A stretch of 36,656 bases of DNA from Branchiostoma floridae (Eukaryota; Chordata; Leptocardii; Amphioxiformes; Branchiostomatidae), in the NCBI RefSeq assembly GCF_000003815.2, contig NC_049981.1, positions 1,440,150 to 1,476,805 on the forward strand, given 5' to 3'. A program made the translations under genes and the position numbers. The notes under the pieces are model-generated. The model had not been told where the DNA came from. It ran no database searches and saw only the letters and a list, made by a program, of their open reading frames with translations. Of the stretch, positions 34,796 to 36,656 are shown piece after piece. The first letter of the stretch is position 1, and the number at the start of each line of letters is the position of its first letter.

Positions 34796-35216
34796 CTTTA
34801 CATTTTTCAGCCGCCTACTTTTGTTACAAAATCCCCCAGCAATTTGTCTTCATAAACCTCTGGCAGTTTTCTGATAGCTTACTGGGTCTTCGGGGATCTG
34901 AAAACTGTCATTTTGACGAATGTCCCACACATGTATTAGGTTTTCTCTGTTGTTTACATTATCTGAGCTTGCAGCAGACACTGCCATCACACCTCCAAGG
35001 AGGCAGAGTTCTAATATCTGGACCTTTGAGTGCATGGGCCTAGCTCTGTGTGCCTGTGACTATTTTCTGGACTATAACTAAAAGCACAACATGCCTGATT
35101 GTGGATGGATTCTTTCACAAAATGGTAGAGGTTAATTCCAAGATATAAGCTGACAAGAAAAGTTGTCCAGAATACACCAAAAACCATGTTTGCGGGTCTA
35201 AATTTTTACAAATTTT
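34796..35216. other. No supported gene
   Basis: Sequence between transposons, within or beyond the destruction-box gene. No further exon could be supported. Confidence 0.35.
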
Positions 35217-35335
35217 TCCTGGGGGAGGCCCCCCAAACCCCCCCTACAGGAGGGGGGCAACCCCCCTCCCATACCTACCCCCCGCTCGCCACTTCGTGGC
35301 TCGCTGCAAGCCGCGGAGCGGCTTGCCTGCTACTT
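35217..35335. repeat. GC-rich hairpin block
   Basis: C and G runs (ccccccaaacccccc, aggaggggggcaacccccct) and small hairpins (cgccacttcgtggctcg, aagccgcggagcggctt) resemble the block at about 19795-19860 and look like a transposon end. Confidence 0.5.
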
Positions 35336-35364
35336 TCAGATATTAGCCTACTACTTTAAAAGTT

Positions 35365-35605
35365 TCTGACAAGGCTGCAGGGGTCGTGTGTTTGAACTTT
35401 GTCATGGTACCAATGGTGATACTTTACACGACTTTTTTCACTCCACCCAGGTGTAAAAATTGGTACATGACTTTGGTGGGGGTGGTAAAACTACAAGGAG
35501 GTGAAAGGAGAGGGATGGGCTCTGCCTTCCTTTACCGTGCCTTAGATGCAGTGGATAACAACCCACTGCCCCTGCAGCCTCAAAAAGGCCATGAGACTCC
35601 CTTAA
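35365..35605 (+). mobile_element. SINE (plus orientation)
   Basis: It starts with a B-box-like gggtcgtgtgtttgaacttt region. It then shares the body ctttacacgacttttttcac and acccaggtgtaaaaa with the SINEs at 2571 and 5342, in opposite orientation, and continues into ctgccttcctttaccgtgcc. Confidence 0.6.
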
Positions 35606-35715
35606 ACTCAAATACCTATCTATCATTACCTAGTAACATTTCTGACTCTGAGTCTGTTTCATTATGTTTGTTTTCAAAATACGTGATACCACCTGGCTTG
35701 TTTCTGATGCGTACC

Positions 35716-36057
35716 TAGCCTGGAATCCAGCCGTGTTGTTCTCTGGTCGCTCTGCTTCCTGCCAACACGTCTGGCCTTCGTTAGGATTGGAACAATCGGC
35801 CCTTACGTCACTAGTCTAATGAGTCGCGCATGTCGAAAGATAGAAGTAGTGTTCCGTTTGATTACAAACTGTGTAAACATGATTGTTTGTGTTTGATTTC
35901 CACCTTGGTGGTGCTAACAGCCAATCAGAAATCTCGCAGATAAACTCTGCGAATATTCAAATGCCGATCGCTCGAATACTAACGAAGGCCAGTCGTATTG
36001 GCAGGAAGCGTACCTCAGGGGAGTGACCAAAGCACAATACGGCTGGATTCCAGGCTA
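35716..36057. mobile_element. MITE with ~80-bp inverted termini
   Basis: Left TAGCCTGGAATCCAGCCGT and right ACGGCTGGATTCCAGGCTA are inverted copies. The match continues inward through cttcctgccaa and ctggccttcgttag. The first bases (tagcctgg) are shared with the MITE at 31911, so the two are probably related. Confidence 0.8.
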
Positions 36058-36109
36058 ATGTGTACCTACACCTACATATAAATCTGCTTCTGTTTGCAAA
36101 AAAGAAGTC

Positions 36110-36262
36110 AAACCCAACCTGTTTAGAAATAGCAACACTAGTATTAGAGTAGAATATTGTTTATAATTGTTTATTGTCACTTGTATATCTACTATGTTCA
36201 TACCATGTACTTGCAATTAGCCCTCGGGCACGAACTTGCAAATAAACTTCATTATAAACTGC
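36110..36262 (+). mobile_element. Possible 3' tail of a non-LTR retrotransposon
   Basis: The stretch ends ttagccctcgggcacgaact and then caaataaac, a poly(A)-signal-like end of the type seen on LINE 3' tails. No reverse-transcriptase motif is present, so this is tentative. Confidence 0.35.
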
Positions 36263-36622
36263 ACTGGACACTGACTCACTGGTATGACCAACTTGTGACA
36301 TAAGGACTCTTGCATTCTTAATTCTTCAATTTTTTTAATACAGCAGAAATTAGGTTATTCCAAATGGTACCTGTGAGTGTGACAACATCTTTATTTCAAA
36401 TTCAAAAGACACTTTTTTGATGGATCAAACATAAAAAGAGTGGTGAAAGCTTGTCTGGGTCGGATGATTATGAATGTTACCTCCAGTATGAGTTGAAGGT
36501 ATTCAGCGGGTTAGCCAGATATTTTTCACATACATGTATTTGGCCATCATGCTATTGTTTGCGACCACCACACTAACTGGTGGACAGTTACAAAAGTTTC
36601 TTGTCAATTTTAATTTCATTTT

Positions 36623-36656
36623 CAGGGCTCGAAATACTGTTTTCAGCATACCTGCA
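36623..36656. mobile_element. Start of a second hAT-like MITE, cut by the window end
   Basis: cagggctcgaaatact matches the terminus of the element at 33144-33485, and gcatacctgca matches its subterminal part. Confidence 0.6.

Overview
This window looks like nuclear DNA from an invertebrate chordate, most likely a lancelet (Branchiostoma). Genes are split into short exons by introns with GT/AG borders, MITEs and SINEs are dense, there is a 490-base assembly gap, and one gene is a chordate-type peptidylarginine deiminase (PAD). The species call is inference. Nothing bacterial or plasmid-like is present.

Layout, left to right. Positions 1-1076 hold a DNA transposon with terminal inverted repeats, probably inside an intron. 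Positions 1505-3718 (+) carry the last four recognisable exons of a PAD gene, with an apparent one-base frameshift just before the catalytic-cysteine segment and a poly(A) signal 40 bases past the stop. Positions 5075-5312 (-) hold one exon of an unrecognised, possibly secreted protein. From 5.8 to 8.2 kb lies a large fold-back element split by a second transposon. A 5'-truncated non-LTR retrotransposon occupies 9082-10352, followed by fold-back DNA and a MITE with a 9-base target-site duplication (12241-12431).

The most interesting locus is on the minus strand from about 17560 to 13056. A roughly 2.9 kb array of ~250-bp tandem repeats, which looks like a simple minisatellite, reads as a gene. 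A signal-peptide exon (16841-16905) and a 105-nt exon lead into ten tandem micro-exons of 24-36 nt and a 69-nt terminal exon with an in-frame stop. Every intron is phase 1 and every internal exon is a multiple of three, so any subset can be skipped without losing frame. The predicted product is a secreted protein of about 161 residues, roughly two fifths glycine. The layout resembles the micro-exon genes (MEGs) of schistosomes but here lies in a chordate-like genome.

From about 18.2 to 31.0 kb is a degenerate long-period repeat array with no convincing gene. It contains a ~500-bp segment duplicated 6.47 kb apart and several hairpin insertions. At 31176-33134 (+) are a CCAAT-containing promoter region and the first two exons of a gene whose N-terminus carries a destruction box, RKVLGTVN, close to that of securin. 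A MITE sits directly after the second exon and has apparently duplicated the splice donor. The remainder (33.1-36.6 kb) is mostly MITEs, a SINE and a retrotransposon-like tail. The genes appear functionally unrelated to one another.
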